Notes under the pieces: model-generated | The model's database searches: none | Seen by the model: only the letters and a program-made list of their open reading frames with translations | Told to the model about the DNA's origin: nothing | Shown: positions 29,520-39,300 of the stretch, piece by piece | Position numbering within the stretch: the stretch's first letter is position 1 | Layout: each line of letters starts with the position of its first letter | Origin: Actinomycetes bacterium | Lineage (GTDB): Bacteria > Actinomycetota > Acidimicrobiia > Acidimicrobiales > JABEUL01 | DNA: 64,000 nucleotides | Assembly: GCA_021790815.1 (NCBI GenBank) | Contig: JAJYFT010000003.1 | Coordinates: forward strand, 20,409 to 84,408 | Reading direction: 5' to 3' | Made by a program: the position numbers and the translations under genes

Positions 29520-30806
29520 CTAGTTAAGAAAACTCTCGTAGTTTCTCATCACCAGTTGACCATCAAGTTGCCTCAGGGTCTCAAGTGTGACTCCAACAGA
29601 TATAAGAACAGTGACTCCAAAAAAAGGAACCTGCTTTATATTCCAAAGAACTAGAGGAATGGCAGGTAGGACTGCAAAGATAGCTAGATAAAGTGAACCA
29701 GGAAGCGTAATCCGATTCAAAATTCTACTCAGGTAACGTTCTGTCGGAAGTCCAGGTCTAATTCCAGGTATATATCCACCTTGTTTTCTAATCTGCTCTG
29801 CCTGAAGCTGTGGGTCAAACTGAATTCGAACGAAGAAAAATGCAAACAAGACAATCAACGCGCCATAAGTAAATATATAAATTATGCTCGTTGAAGCTAA
29901 ATTATTCTTCACAAAATTTGTGAGTGGTTGCCATGGAATAATATTGGACAAAAGTACAGGAATATACAGTAATGAGCTAGCAAAAATTACTGGTACAACA
30001 CCACTTTGATTAACTTTCAAGGGAATATAAGTTGATTGACCAGCCATTTGACGCCTTCCAACAATTCTTTTTGCGATAACCATTTGGATTCGTCGCTGAC
30101 CTTGCTCCATAAAAACAATCGCTACAAGCATTGCAAGAGTTAAAGCCATTATCACCCAAAACTTAAACTGTCCTGCTTGAGATAAAACTATCGCTCCAAC
30201 ACCTGGTAAAGTCGCCACTACATTTGCAAAGATAAGGATAGACATCCCTTGACCAATCCCGTGCTGGGTTATTAACTCACCCAACCACATGACAAACGCT
30301 GTTCCAGCCGTTAGTGTCAGAACAATAAATGCGGCTCTTGGAAATGTCCAGTCCGGGATAAGATCAACTGAACTGCCTGTGTTGAATATCCCACCAGTGT
30401 GAAAGGCATACGTTAACCCAGATGCCTGCATAATTGCGAGCCCAACGGTCAAATAACGCGTAGTCTGAGTTAGTTTTTTCTGTCCTACTGGTCCTTGCTC
30501 TCTCCATTCAGCTAGTTTCGGAATTGCAGTTGTCAACATCTGCACAATGATCGAACTAGTTATGTAAGGCATTATCCCTAGCCCGAAAACAGCCATTTTA
30601 GTAATAGCGCCACCCGTAAACAAGCTGAGATACGCGAGAATACCGTTATTCTGTGCCTGTTGCTTCAAAGCTTGGAGCTGATGAACATCAACCCCTGGTA
30701 CTGGTATATTTGCACCAAGTTGATAGGCTCCAATTACAAAGACGGTAAATAGAACTTTCTTTCTTAAGTCACCTACTTTGAAAATGTTAGAAAGTCTAGA
30801 TAGCAC
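29520..30806 (-). CDS. secY: Protein translocase subunit SecY
   Basis: 428 residues, ten predicted membrane segments. Conserved blocks are NIPVPGVDVHQL, FGLGIMPYITSSIIVQ (TM2b), the GIGQGMSILIF segment and the cytosolic loop RRIQMVIAKRIVGRR. It forms the membrane channel with SecE (encoded at 56914-57231). It lies between rplO and adk, the standard spc operon end. Confidence 0.97.
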   Translation of the reverse strand: MLSRLSNIFKVGDLRKKVLFTVFVIGAYQLGANIPVPGVDVHQLQALKQQAQNNGILAYLSLFTGGAITKMAVFGLGIMPYITSSIIVQMLTTAIPKLAEWREQGPVGQKKLTQTTRYLTVGLAIMQASGLTYAFHTGGIFNTGSSVDLIPDWTFPRAAFIVLTLTAGTAFVMWLGELITQHGIGQGMSILIFANVVATLPGVGAIVLSQAGQFKFWVIMALTLAMLVAIVFMEQGQRRIQMVIAKRIVGRRQMAGQSTYIPLKVNQSGVVPVIFASSLLYIPVLLSNIIPWQPLTNFVKNNLASTSIIYIFTYGALIVLFAFFFVRIQFDPQLQAEQIRKQGGYIPGIRPGLPTERYLSRILNRITLPGSLYLAIFAVLPAIPLVLWNIKQVPFFGVTVLISVGVTLETLRQLDGQLVMRNYESFLN

Positions 30807-30849
30807 CTGTCACTCCAAATTCGAATTATCTGAATTATAACCTTAAATT

Positions 30850-31338
30850 CTAGCGGTTTGAAAGCGCACTACCAGAAACTGGCGGTCTCCCATGGCCAAA
30901 CGGCGCAGGAATAATCTCAACTGAACCACCTTTTGCCTCAATCTCTTTTTGAGCAGAAGCTGAAATTGCGTGGACTTTTAATGTTAAAGCTGAGGATATT
31001 TCACCTCTACCTAAAACCTTAACCATTCCCCGTGAGTGCACAAGGCCCTTGTTTCTAAGTATCTCAGGAGTTATGGTGGATTCGTTGAGTCTACTAATAT
31101 CGTCAAGGTTTACGACTTGGTATGTTACTTTAAACGGGTTTTTAAATCCTTTTAGCTTAGGAATTCTTTGGGTAAGAGGAAGTTGACCTCCTTCAAATCC
31201 TGGTCTAACCGAAGAACGAGCATTTTGCCCTTTTGTCCCTCTTCCAGCGGTTTTCCCTCCGTGTCCACCAATACCACGTCCGACCCTGCGTTTTTTCGTT
31301 ACGGATCCATAAGCTGGTTTCAAATCATGAATTTTCAT
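30850..31338 (-). CDS. rplO: 50S ribosomal protein L15
   Basis: 162 residues with the glycine-rich N-terminal RRVGRGIGGHGGKTAGRGTKGQNARS and the FEGGQLPLTQRIPKLKGF motif. The C-terminal GRGEISSALTLKVHAISASA is the globular domain. It follows rpmD and precedes secY. Confidence 0.97.
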   Translation of the reverse strand: MKIHDLKPAYGSVTKKRRVGRGIGGHGGKTAGRGTKGQNARSSVRPGFEGGQLPLTQRIPKLKGFKNPFKVTYQVVNLDDISRLNESTITPEILRNKGLVHSRGMVKVLGRGEISSALTLKVHAISASAQKEIEAKGGSVEIIPAPFGHGRPPVSGSALSNR

Positions 31339-31365
31339 TTTTTACCTTTTAACTAACTTCCTTGA

Positions 31366-31563
31366 TCAATTTTCTGAGCTTATTTGCTCAACTTTAACCA
31401 TGTGGCTAACGCGACGTATCATACCTAAAATCTCTGGTCTATTTGGAAGGTCGTTTGACTTTCCAATTTTACGGAGACCGAGGGCCCGAAGTGTAGCCTT
31501 AGTTTTAGGCTTGACACCGATTACTGATTTAATTTGTGTGACCCGAATTACCTGATTTTCCAT
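31366..31563 (-). CDS. rpmD: 50S ribosomal protein L30
   Basis: 65 residues with IRVTQIKSVIGVKPKTKATLRALGLRKIG, the L30 core, in the usual place between rpsE and rplO. Confidence 0.94.
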   Translation of the reverse strand: MENQVIRVTQIKSVIGVKPKTKATLRALGLRKIGKSNDLPNRPEILGMIRRVSHMVKVEQISSEN

Positions 31564-31565
31564 AC

Positions 31566-32117
31566 TTACTTCTCCTGCTGTGCTGAAGCTGCTATTTCTT
31601 TTCGTCTTTCCCTATACGCATTCAACACGCCTCTTGGGGTAACTTCTTCAACTGATTTTCCTCTTAGACGAGCGACATCTTCGGGTCGTTTAAGTGCCTT
31701 TAGCCCTGCCATGGTAGCGTGAGCGACATTTAAACCGTTCGAAGACCCAAGTGATTTAGCAAGAATATCGTGAATTCCGGCCATTTCAAGAATGGCTCGT
31801 GCTGCTCCACCAGCAATAACACCAGTACCCGGAGCTGCCGGTTTGAGCAGAACCCTTCCCGCTCCTGCTTCTCCAATAATCCTGTGAGTTATGGTTGAAC
31901 CAGCTAAAGGAACTTCAATCATGCTCCTTTTAGCAACTTCTATACCTTTTTGAACTGCTAATCCTGCTTCTTTAGCTTTTCCATATCCAAGACCAACTTT
32001 GCCATTTCCGTCGCCTACCACCATTAACGCCGTAAAAGAAAACCTTCGCCCTCCTTTTACAACCTTTGCAACCCTATTTACTAATATTGTTCGCTCTTCA
32101 TACTGAACCTCTACCAT
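31566..32117 (-). CDS. rpsE: 30S ribosomal protein S5
   Basis: 183 residues. It has the dsRBD-like half ([36 protein letters not shown]) and the C-terminal half with [20 protein letters not shown]. Position 20-30 glycine and arginine residues linked to spectinomycin contact are present. It lies between rplR and rpmD. Confidence 0.97.
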   Translation of the reverse strand: MVEVQYEERTILVNRVAKVVKGGRRFSFTALMVVGDGNGKVGLGYGKAKEAGLAVQKGIEVAKRSMIEVPLAGSTITHRIIGEAGAGRVLLKPAAPGTGVIAGGAARAILEMAGIHDILAKSLGSSNGLNVAHATMAGLKALKRPEDVARLRGKSVEEVTPRGVLNAYRERRKEIAASAQQEK

Positions 32118-32119
32118 TG

Positions 32120-32482
32120 CTAAAACTCCAAACCAGCTGATCTTGCAGCTTCAGCCAACGCAGCAACTCGACCGTGATATATAAATCCACCCCGGTCAAA
32201 AACAACAGTTTTTATGCCTGCTTCCAATGCACGCTTTGCTACTTTTTCACCGATAATACCCGCAGCTTCAATTCCACTTTTTCTGTTTTCTTTAAAATCC
32301 TTTTCAAGTGTCGAAGCATGAACTAAGGTAGTTCCTTTTTGATCATCAATAATCTGTGCCGAGATGTGCTTTGACGATCGAAATACACAGAGACGCGGTC
32401 TTTCTGTTGTACCACTAATTTTAATGCGGATTCGAAAATGCCGCTTTTGTCTTGAACTGACTGAGCCTTTAGCTAAGGTCAT
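32120..32482 (-). CDS. rplR: 50S ribosomal protein L18
   Basis: 120 residues, 5S rRNA binder, with [29 protein letters not shown] and [21 protein letters not shown]. Its first bases overlap the rplF stop by 4 bases. Confidence 0.97.
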   Translation of the reverse strand: MTLAKGSVSSRQKRHFRIRIKISGTTERPRLCVFRSSKHISAQIIDDQKGTTLVHASTLEKDFKENRKSGIEAAGIIGEKVAKRALEAGIKTVVFDRGGFIYHGRVAALAEAARSAGLEF

Positions 32483-33018
32483 TTTGCGGCTTTCCCTGCC
32501 TTTCTAATAATTCTTTCATTTGCATACCTGACACCTTTTCCTTTATAAGGTTCGGGCTTCCTTAGTTTTCTAATATCTGCAGCAACTTGACCAACTTTTT
32601 CCTTGTCAATACCTTTAACAATTATTTTATTATTGGCTGGAACCTCAAAACTCACTCCATCTGGCGCAGAGACAAAGACTGGATGGCTAAAACCTAAAGC
32701 GAGCTCTAACTCATTTGGCGCCTTTTGCATTGCACGGTAACCAACGCCAACAATATCAAGCTCCTTTATAAACCCATTAGTTACACCAACTACCATGTTT
32801 GAAACAAGTGTCCGTGTTAGCCCATGTAGAGACCGAGCTGATCTACTTTCTTCAGATCGTTCGACATATAGAGTATCACCATCTTGCCTTATCAAAATAG
32901 TTAGAGGAATTGTCCTCTCAAGATCTCCGTTAGGTCCTTTGACTTTTACCCTGTCACCATCGATATTAACTTCAACATTGCTTGGAACTGCAATTGGAGT
33001 ACGTCCTATTCTAGACAT
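32479..33018 (-). CDS. rplF: 50S ribosomal protein L6
   Basis: 179 residues with [16 protein letters not shown] at the start and the second-domain signature [14 protein letters not shown] near the end. It overlaps rplR by 4 bases. Confidence 0.98.
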   Translation of the reverse strand: MSRIGRTPIAVPSNVEVNIDGDRVKVKGPNGDLERTIPLTILIRQDGDTLYVERSEESRSARSLHGLTRTLVSNMVVGVTNGFIKELDIVGVGYRAMQKAPNELELALGFSHPVFVSAPDGVSFEVPANNKIIVKGIDKEKVGQVAADIRKLRKPEPYKGKGVRYANERIIRKAGKAAK

Positions 33019-33067
33019 TCAATTCTCCTCTTCCGGTTTTACTATACCTATGATTGTGCTAAACCTA

Positions 33068-33472
33068 CTACCAAACATGACACAAAATCTCTCCACCCAT
33101 GTTGGCTTTCCTAGCTTCACGATCGGTCATTAGGCCTTTTGAAGTTGAAATGATTGCAAGTCCAAGTCCTCCAAGGACACGAGGAACCTGATCGGCTCTC
33201 GCGTAAATCCTAAGACCTGGTTTTGAAACCCTTCTCAAACCACCGATCGTTCTTTCTCTCTCTTGTGTATACCTAAGATCTAACTCAAGAGTGCTGCCGA
33301 CACTATTTTGATTATCTACTAACTTATAGCCAGCTAAGTAACCTTCTCTCGTAAGAATTTGAGCAAGTGCAACCTTTAGCTTTGATGAAGGCATCTTTAC
33401 AGACGGCTTCATTGCAAGATTTGCATTCCTAATTCTAGTTAGCATATCTGCTATAGGATCGGTCATAGTCAT
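33068..33472 (-). CDS. rpsH: 30S ribosomal protein S8
   Basis: 134 residues, starting [17 protein letters not shown] and ending with the [27 protein letters not shown] block. It follows rpsN and precedes rplF after a 49-base gap. Confidence 0.97.
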   Translation of the reverse strand: MTMTDPIADMLTRIRNANLAMKPSVKMPSSKLKVALAQILTREGYLAGYKLVDNQNSVGSTLELDLRYTQERERTIGGLRRVSKPGLRIYARADQVPRVLGGLGLAIISTSKGLMTDREARKANMGGEILCHVW

Positions 33473-33487
33473 ACGTTTAAGCCCTCC

Positions 33488-33673
33488 TTACCAACTCGAC
33501 TTCGTAACACCGGGAACCTCACCTGCGTGCACCATTTCTCTAAAACATATCCTGCAAAGACCAAATTTTTTAAAAACGGCTTTCGGGCGACCGCATCTAA
33601 GACATCGAGTGTATGCTCTCACTTTATATTTTGGTACTCTTTGTTGTTTTTGAACTAAGGCTTTTTTTGCCAT
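33488..33673 (-). CDS. rpsN: 30S ribosomal protein S14, zinc type (type Z)
   Basis: 61 residues with a four-cysteine zinc site C24, C27, C40 and C43 (CLRC...CRIC). This is the short C+ form. It stands two bases after rplE in the spc operon. Confidence 0.97.
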   Translation of the reverse strand: MAKKALVQKQQRVPKYKVRAYTRCLRCGRPKAVFKKFGLCRICFREMVHAGEVPGVTKSSW

Positions 33674-33675
33674 CT

Positions 33676-34260
33676 TTAATTTCCTTCCCGTTTGAATGGG
33701 AACCCAAGCGCAACAAGTAGCGCTTTACCTTCTTCATTACTTTTTGCTGTTGTTACGATAGTTATATCCATACCCCTCGATGCGTCGATTGAATCGTAAT
33801 CTATTTCGGGGAATATTAATTGTTCTACAACTCCAAAAGTGTAGTTTCCTTTACCATCAAAAGATTTATTTGGCAATCCTCTAAAGTCTCGAATTCTTGG
33901 AATCGATATAGCTACAAGTCTGTCGTAAAACTCCCACATCCTATCGCCTCTAAGTGTAACTTTCGCGCCAATCGGGTTGCCTTCACGCAGTTTAAATTGA
34001 GAAATTGATATTTTAGCTTTTGTTACTAAAGGCTTTTGTCCAGTGATCTTTTCAAGATCTCTTAGTGCACCATCTAAAAGCGATTGCTGCTGGGTAGCTT
34101 TGCCAACTCCCATATTTATAACAATCTTTGATAGAGTTGGTACTTCCATAATGTTTTTGAAGTGCAACGATTCTTTTAATTCATTTCTAATAGTTGAAAG
34201 ATATCGCTCTTTTAGTCTCGGCACTTTGCGCTCTGTTTGAAAAGAAGTAGATGATGCCAT
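33676..34260 (-). CDS. rplE: 50S ribosomal protein L5
   Basis: 194 residues with [42 protein letters not shown] and [19 protein letters not shown]. It binds 5S rRNA and the P-site tRNA elbow. About ten extra residues precede the conserved start. Confidence 0.97.
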   Translation of the reverse strand: MASSTSFQTERKVPRLKERYLSTIRNELKESLHFKNIMEVPTLSKIVINMGVGKATQQQSLLDGALRDLEKITGQKPLVTKAKISISQFKLREGNPIGAKVTLRGDRMWEFYDRLVAISIPRIRDFRGLPNKSFDGKGNYTFGVVEQLIFPEIDYDSIDASRGMDITIVTTAKSNEEGKALLVALGFPFKREGN

Positions 34261-34563
34261 TTAAAGGTCGCCTCCACATTTTCCACAGACTCTTTTTTTT
34301 GAGCTGTCGCTCAATTCGTAAGAAATTCGTGTCGGGCCACAGGACGAGCAGACAATCGCAACGTTGGAAGCATTGACAGGCATATCTTTATCAATAATGC
34401 CACCTTGCATCATTGCTTTAGTAGCTTTAGTATGCTTCTTAACAACATTGACTCTATCGACTATTACTTTATTCGTGTGTGGGAATACATGCATTACCTC
34501 ACCTTCACGTCCTTTGTCCTTGCCAGTAAGTACTCTGACTTTATCTCCCTTTTTAATTTTCAT
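34261..34563 (-). CDS. rplX: 50S ribosomal protein L24
   Basis: 100 residues. The KOW motif is KIKKGDKVRVLTGKDKGREGEV. Unlike many L24 proteins, the tail holds two CxxC pairs (C72/C75 and C93/C96), a zinc-ribbon-like end. L24 starts 50S assembly and lies near the exit tunnel. Confidence 0.96.
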   Translation of the reverse strand: MKIKKGDKVRVLTGKDKGREGEVMHVFPHTNKVIVDRVNVVKKHTKATKAMMQGGIIDKDMPVNASNVAIVCSSCGPTRISYELSDSSKKRVCGKCGGDL

Positions 34564-34932
34564 CTATATAACCTCCGGAGCAAGTGAGATAATTCGCATA
34601 AATCGTTTCTCTCGCAACTCACGGCCCACAGGCCCAAAAATACGAGTACCTCGAGGTTGCATCTGCTCATTAATCAAAACTGCAGCGTTCTCATCAAATC
34701 TTATGTAGCTTCCGTCTGGTCGTCTTTTTTCTTTTTTCGTCCTGACGACAACACACTTGACAACATCACCCTTTTTTACCCCCGCACCTGGAATAGCATC
34801 TTTAACCGTGGCAACAAAAATATCGCCAATCGACGCGTACCGGCGTCTGGAACCTCCAAGAACTTTGATGCAAAGAACTTCTTTAGCTCCAGAGTTATCC
34901 GCAACCTTAAGCCTAGTTTCTTGCTGAATCAT
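34564..34932 (-). CDS. rplN: 50S ribosomal protein L14
   Basis: 122 residues with [28 protein letters not shown] and [20 protein letters not shown]. The start overlaps the rpsQ stop by 4 bases. Confidence 0.98.
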   Translation of the reverse strand: MIQQETRLKVADNSGAKEVLCIKVLGGSRRRYASIGDIFVATVKDAIPGAGVKKGDVVKCVVVRTKKEKRRPDGSYIRFDENAAVLINEQMQPRGTRIFGPVGRELREKRFMRIISLAPEVI

Positions 34933-35210
34933 CTGGCACGCTCCACAATTTCAACAAGCCTCCAATGCTTACTTTTTGATAGCGGCCGAGTTTCAACAAC
35001 TTTCACTTTGTCTCCAATATTGGCATCATTAGCTTCATCATGGACATAGAGTTTCTTCGTCTGTTGAACAATCTTCTTATAACGAGGATGTCGAACTCTT
35101 TCAATAACAGCAACTACACACGTCTTTTGCATGGCAGTTGATACTACTATTCCTTCACGCTCTTTTCGACGGGTTCTTACGTTTTCTATATTTTCTTCAA
35201 CTTCATTCAT
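34929..35210 (-). CDS. rpsQ: 30S ribosomal protein S17
   Basis: About 93 residues from the ATG at 35210; the ORF track begins 11 codons earlier at 35243, inside rpmC. Another ATG two codons earlier (35216) is possible; AGAGG lies eight bases before 35210. The core is [42 protein letters not shown]. It overlaps the end of rpmC by 8 bases. Confidence 0.93.
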   Translation of the reverse strand: MNEVEENIENVRTRRKEREGIVVSTAMQKTCVVAVIERVRHPRYKKIVQQTKKLYVHDEANDANIGDKVKVVETRPLSKSKHWRLVEIVERAR

Positions 35211-35607
35211 CTTCATCCGCCTCTGTAGCTTCTTCATCTTCAACCGAAGAATTCACTTCAATTGCATCTTCTTCACTATGATCTATCTTGCTCTTAATTT
35301 CGACATCAATCTCATCTGAACTATCTTGATCTGGTTCTTCATCTACCTCAAGTTCTTCGATAGTAGATACTTTAAGTTTTCTAGTTTTCAATGAAACTGG
35401 TTTTAAATGTTCAATACCAAGCTCATCTTCATGAAGAATTGTTAAAATGCGTGCGATCTCTTGCTTAACTTTCTTTATTTCAGACACATTGTCGAGCTGT
35501 CCCGTTGCTGCCCGAAACCTCAAGGACACTAGAGCTTGCCGACTTTCATTCAATCTCCCTACCAACTCAGCGGTGTGATACGTAGCTAGTTCTTTAGCCT
35601 TCGTCAT
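35203..35607 (-). CDS. rpmC: 50S ribosomal protein L29 with long acidic C-terminal tail
   Basis: 134 residues, about twice the usual 60-80. The normal L29 fold is residues 1-65 ([34 protein letters not shown], then [18 protein letters not shown]). The rest is an added tail, first mixed ([12 protein letters not shown]), then strongly acidic ([17 protein letters not shown] and [13 protein letters not shown]). L29 sits at the polypeptide exit site near L23, which docks trigger factor, SRP and SecY. The tail is in frame and is followed by rpsQ with the usual overlap, so it is not a frameshift artefact. Confidence 0.95.
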   Translation of the reverse strand: MTKAKELATYHTAELVGRLNESRQALVSLRFRAATGQLDNVSEIKKVKQEIARILTILHEDELGIEHLKPVSLKTRKLKVSTIEELEVDEEPDQDSSDEIDVEIKSKIDHSEEDAIEVNSSVEDEEATEADEDE

Positions 35608-36029
35608 ACTTGCACCTCCAGTGGATTTCTTACAACAAATCGAGCCTTCATGGGAAGCTTTTGAATCGCTAGGTTCATAGCTTCTTTGGCTAGCTCCTCA
35701 TTCACTCCAGCTAGTTCGAATAGTATTCGACCTGGTTTTATTACTGCAACCCAAAGCTCCGGATTCCCTTTTCCAGAACCCATTCTCGTCTCTGCTGGCT
35801 TTTTCGTAACTGGTTTGTCTGGGAAAATACGAATCCAAACTTTCCCACCACGTCGGACATGTCTAGTCATTGCAATACGAGCAGCTTCAATTTGACGGGC
35901 CGTCAACCAAGCTGGTTCAAGAGCCTGAATTCCAAAATCTCCGAAACTCACATCAGATCCACCCTTTGCCATTCCAGTCATCCGCCCACGATGGGTCTTT
36001 CTGTAACGCACTTTTTTAGGCATTAACAT
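35604..36029 (-). CDS. rplP: 50S ribosomal protein L16
   Basis: 141 residues with [21 protein letters not shown] and [39 protein letters not shown]. Two ATGs are possible, 36029 and 36023; AAGGAG is better spaced for the first. The end overlaps rpmC by 4 bases. Confidence 0.97.
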   Translation of the reverse strand: MLMPKKVRYRKTHRGRMTGMAKGGSDVSFGDFGIQALEPAWLTARQIEAARIAMTRHVRRGGKVWIRIFPDKPVTKKPAETRMGSGKGNPELWVAVIKPGRILFELAGVNEELAKEAMNLAIQKLPMKARFVVRNPLEVQV

Positions 36030-36031
36030 AG

Positions 36032-36946
36032 TTAATCGGACTCCTTTCTGAAGTGTGGTGTCTCGTGATGCTCTCCACGTATTCTTCTTTCAATCTCTTC
36101 TTCTTCTGCTAAAAGCTTCTCAAGGGCATCACCATCTGGACCTGAATTTGAAAGCTCTTCTTTTTCAATGGGAACTTCTGACTCTCCGAAAACAGTCTGG
36201 TCTGGACGGCGCTTTCCTCCACCAGCAGTAATGATTCTTCGGGGCTTAAGTTGACCAGAAGTCTCTCCAACCGCCATTGCCGCTTCTTGGTGAATTTTAT
36301 CCTCGGAAGTAGTCTTGTAAGGAACAATATCGCCTTTATAAATCCAAACTTTAACCCCAATTCGGCCAAATGTGGTCCTAGCTTCCCTGAAACCGTAGTC
36401 AACATCTGCCCTAAGGGTATGAAGAGGGACACGACCTTCACGATACGATTCTTTTCTAGCCATTTCAGCTCCACCAAGTCGGCCTGAACATTGGACTTTA
36501 ACGCCCTGACCACCAGCCTTTTGAACCATTTGAATAGCTCTTTTCATTGCACGTCTGAAGCTAATTCTTCTTGAAAGCTGATCTGCAATACCTTGTGCAA
36601 TTAGTGCTGCATCAAGTTCAGGTTGTTTAATTTCCTGAATGTTAAGAGAAATTTTAGAGTTACCTGTTATGTGTTCAAGCCTCTTTCTAAGCCTCTCCGC
36701 CTCTTGACCTTTACGCCCAATTACAATACCTGGCCTTGCCGTATGTACATCAACTCTAAGTCTGTCTCTGGTTCTCTCGATTTCTACCCTACTTACCGCT
36801 GCGGCTTCTAGCTCTCGCATTAGGTAGTCTCGAATTTTCCAGTCTTCTATAACTAGTTTCTTGTAGTCTCGGTCCTCAAACCAACGTGATTTCCAATCAG
36901 TAGTTATACCTAGCCTAAATCCATATGGATTAACTTTCTGTCCCAT
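36032..36946 (-). CDS. rpsC: 30S ribosomal protein S3 with extended acidic C-terminus
   Basis: 304 residues versus about 220-275 in most bacteria. The KH domain has [20 protein letters not shown]; the C-terminal domain has [33 protein letters not shown]. Residues after about 215 form a low-complexity, mostly charged tail ([32 protein letters not shown]). S3 lines the mRNA entry. Confidence 0.96.
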   Translation of the reverse strand: MGQKVNPYGFRLGITTDWKSRWFEDRDYKKLVIEDWKIRDYLMRELEAAAVSRVEIERTRDRLRVDVHTARPGIVIGRKGQEAERLRKRLEHITGNSKISLNIQEIKQPELDAALIAQGIADQLSRRISFRRAMKRAIQMVQKAGGQGVKVQCSGRLGGAEMARKESYREGRVPLHTLRADVDYGFREARTTFGRIGVKVWIYKGDIVPYKTTSEDKIHQEAAMAVGETSGQLKPRRIITAGGGKRRPDQTVFGESEVPIEKEELSNSGPDGDALEKLLAEEEEIERRIRGEHHETPHFRKESD

Positions 36947-36950
36947 TTAA

Positions 36951-37871
36951 CTAACCCTCGCTTCCATCAGAGTCTTGAACTTCGCTGTCTTCAGCACCTG
37001 AATCTGATTCCAAAACTGATTCATCCTCCAAATCGATTGCGAGTTTTTCTGCAGCTTCAGATCTCACGGGAGTTTCCTGATGTCTACCTAAGTCAGAATC
37101 TTCTAATTCGAGTTCATCCTCTAAATCGATTGCGAGTTTTTCTGCAGCTTCAGATCTCACGGGAGTTTCCTGATGTCTACCTAAGTCAGAATCTTCTAAT
37201 TCGAGTTCATCCTCTAAATCGATTGCGAGTTTTTCTGCAGCTTCAGATCTCACGGGAGTTTCCTGATGTCTACCTAAGTCAGAATCTTCTAATTCGAGTT
37301 CATCCTCTAAATCGATTGCGAGTTTCTCTGCAGCTTCAGATCTTTGACCTTCAGCGCCTAAGCTCTCTTCAAGCTCAACTATCTCGTTTGTATCAGCACT
37401 AAGTTCTTGTACATCATCACTATTTTCCGACTTTGCTTTAGAACTTGCTCGAGCAGCTTCCACTCGTTTCTGCCTTCGAATCGCGGTTTCAGCAGCTCTT
37501 CTAGATCTAACTTTTTCAAGTTCTTCTGGCGTTAATCGTGAGACTTCAATAGTAATATGACAATTTCTTTTCCTGATTCTTGAAGCCCTTCCTCGCGCTC
37601 TTGGCTTAAACCGTTTCATCGTAGCGCCTTCATCAGCAAAACAAGTAGAAACGTAAAGCTCAGTAGCGTCAAGACCTTCAGATTGAGCGGCGTTTGCTAT
37701 TGCAGAGGCTAAAACCTTAGCAATTGGAATTGCTGGTCCCCTAGATGTTTTTAGCAGCATAGAAATAGCATCGTGAGCATTTTCCCCACGAATTATATCC
37801 AAGACTTCACGCGCCTTATATGCTGAGAAACGAGCAAACTTAAGTCGAGCTGATGCAACTTCATTAGCCAC
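36951..37871 (-). CDS. rplV: 50S ribosomal protein L22 with repeat-built acidic tail
   Basis: 306 residues; usual bacterial length is about 110-130. The L22 core is 1-113 (SARLKFARFSAYKAREVLDIIRG to NCHITIEVS). A basic helix (about 114-150) and an acidic linker follow. Residues 177-269 are three copies of a 31-residue unit (RSEAAEKLAIDLEDELELED...), then a partial fourth copy and an acidic end (SDSGAEDSEVQDSDGSEG). L22 lines the exit tunnel and its outer face is at the exit rim beside L29. The reading frame is continuous and rpsC follows normally. Confidence 0.95.
   Translation of the reverse strand: MANEVASARLKFARFSAYKAREVLDIIRGENAHDAISMLLKTSRGPAIPIAKVLASAIANAAQSEGLDATELYVSTCFADEGATMKRFKPRARGRASRIRKRNCHITIEVSRLTPEELEKVRSRRAAETAIRRQKRVEAARASSKAKSENSDDVQELSADTNEIVELEESLGAEGQRSEAAEKLAIDLEDELELEDSDLGRHQETPVRSEAAEKLAIDLEDELELEDSDLGRHQETPVRSEAAEKLAIDLEDELELEDSDLGRHQETPVRSEAAEKLAIDLEDESVLESDSGAEDSEVQDSDGSEG
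37020..37343 (-). repeat. 93-bp tandem repeat inside rplV
   Basis: Three full 93-bp units (37251-37343, 37158-37250, 37065-37157) and a 45-bp partial unit (37020-37064). The second and third copies are identical by eye; the first differs by one base (gagtttctc for gagtttttc) and the partial unit differs at two bases near its end. Multiple of three, so the frame is kept. The near-identity suggests recent expansion by slippage or recombination. Confidence 0.97.
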
Positions 37872-37873
37872 CT

Positions 37874-38152
37874 TTATCGCCTCCCTTGCCTTTCTTGACC
37901 GGCATGAAATCTAAAGGTTCGTGTCGGCGCAAACTCCCCAAGTTTGTGACCAACCATTGATTCCGAAACGAAGACAGGCACATGCTTTCTGCCATCGTGC
38001 ACAGCAATTGTGTGACCAACCATGTCAGGTATTATCGTCGATCGTCGTGACCATGTCTTAATAACCCTCTTCTCATTTGCCTGATTCATGATTTCTACTT
38101 TTTTCAATAAGTGGTCATCCACAAAAGGACCTTTTTTTAAACTTCTCGGCAT
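37874..38152 (-). CDS. rpsS: 30S ribosomal protein S19
   Basis: 92 residues with [46 protein letters not shown] and [14 protein letters not shown]. It stands between rplB and rplV. Confidence 0.98.
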   Translation of the reverse strand: MPRSLKKGPFVDDHLLKKVEIMNQANEKRVIKTWSRRSTIIPDMVGHTIAVHDGRKHVPVFVSESMVGHKLGEFAPTRTFRFHAGQERQGRR

Positions 38153-38166
38153 ATCTTTTCCTTTAC

Positions 38167-39003
38167 CTATCGCCTCGCGCCTCGACCTCGTCGGCGACGG
38201 ATTATAAGCTTGTCTGAATCTTTATTCTTGCGACGTGTGCGACCTTCAGGCTTGCCCCACGGAGAAACAGGGTGACGTCCACCAGAAGTCTTACCTTCTC
38301 CACCACCTAGTGGGTGATCAACTGGGTTCATGGCAACACCACGAGTCTGAGGTCTTACACCCTTCCACCTATTTCGACCTGCTTTCCCTATAGAAATTAA
38401 TTCAGCCTCCGAATTGCCTACTTCTCCTACAGTTGCTCTGCAATCTATCATTACCCTACGCATTTCGGTAGAAGGAAGCCTGACAGTTGCATACGCTCCT
38501 TCTTTCGCTACAAGTTGAATTGCTGCTCCTGCACCTCGACCCATTTTCCCGCCGGCACCAGGTTTTAACTCTACGTTGTGGACTACAGTACCAACTGGAA
38601 TATAACGCATGGGTAGTGCATTTCCAGGTCTAATATCAGCATCTCTACCCGACTTTACAAAGTCACCAACTTTAATCTTGTTCGGGGCAAGTATGTACCG
38701 TTTTTCACCGTCTTCGTAGTGAAGTAAAGCAATTCTCGCATTACGGTTTGGATCATACTCGATTGCAACAACTTTTGCGCCAATTCCATCTTTATCGCGC
38801 TTAAAGTCTACAATTCTGTACTGCCTCTTATGACCTCCACCTTTGTGTCTTGCAGTTTTGCGACCCAGGTTATTTCTACCCCCAGTTGAGGGCTTCGGTC
38901 CAATTAGTGACTTTTCAGGTTTTGACTTTGTAATTTCAGAAAAGTCCGAGACAGTCTGAAAGCGGCGACCTGCGCTAGTAGGCTTACGTTGCCTTAGTGC
39001 CAT
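38167..39003 (-). CDS. rplB: 50S ribosomal protein L2
   Basis: 278 residues. It has [23 protein letters not shown] and the peptidyl-transferase region [27 protein letters not shown] with its conserved histidine. It follows rplW without a gap. Confidence 0.98.
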   Translation of the reverse strand: MALRQRKPTSAGRRFQTVSDFSEITKSKPEKSLIGPKPSTGGRNNLGRKTARHKGGGHKRQYRIVDFKRDKDGIGAKVVAIEYDPNRNARIALLHYEDGEKRYILAPNKIKVGDFVKSGRDADIRPGNALPMRYIPVGTVVHNVELKPGAGGKMGRGAGAAIQLVAKEGAYATVRLPSTEMRRVMIDCRATVGEVGNSEAELISIGKAGRNRWKGVRPQTRGVAMNPVDHPLGGGEGKTSGGRHPVSPWGKPEGRTRRKNKDSDKLIIRRRRGRGARR

Positions 39004-39300
39004 TTAACTACGCACCTCCTCAAAGATTTCGATCTTATCTCCAGGCTGCAACGTTACTATGGCTCGTTTTATATCAGGTTTTTTCCCTTGCCTGCCCGAT
39101 CTTCGATCTGTAACTACTTTTCCTGATCTGCGAAGTGTATTCACTTTTTTTACTCTGACTTGAAATGTACTTTCAACGGCTTGCCTTATTTCAATCTTCG
39201 TTGAAGTTGGCTCAACGGAAAATACATACGACCCAGAGTCCATTAATGAATATGACTTTTCGGAAACAACCGGATTAAATAGGATTGTCTTTTTCTTCAT
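39004..39300 (-). CDS. rplW: 50S ribosomal protein L23
   Basis: 98 residues of normal length, with PVVSEKSYSLMDSGSYVFSVEPTSTKIEIRQAVESTF and VKKVNTLRRSGK. L23 is the exit-site dock for trigger factor and SRP. It has no acidic tail, unlike L22 and L29 nearby. Confidence 0.97.
   Translation of the reverse strand: MKKKTILFNPVVSEKSYSLMDSGSYVFSVEPTSTKIEIRQAVESTFQVRVKKVNTLRRSGKVVTDRRSGRQGKKPDIKRAIVTLQPGDKIEIFEEVRS

Noticed and set aside
37020-37343. Repeats considered as a CRISPR array
   Set aside because: The units are contiguous with no spacers and keep the rplV reading frame.
37037-37402. 121-residue plus-strand ORF with three repeats (RVFLQLQISREFPDVYLSQNLLI)
   Set aside because: It is the antisense shadow of the 93-bp repeats in rplV; no ribosome site or context.
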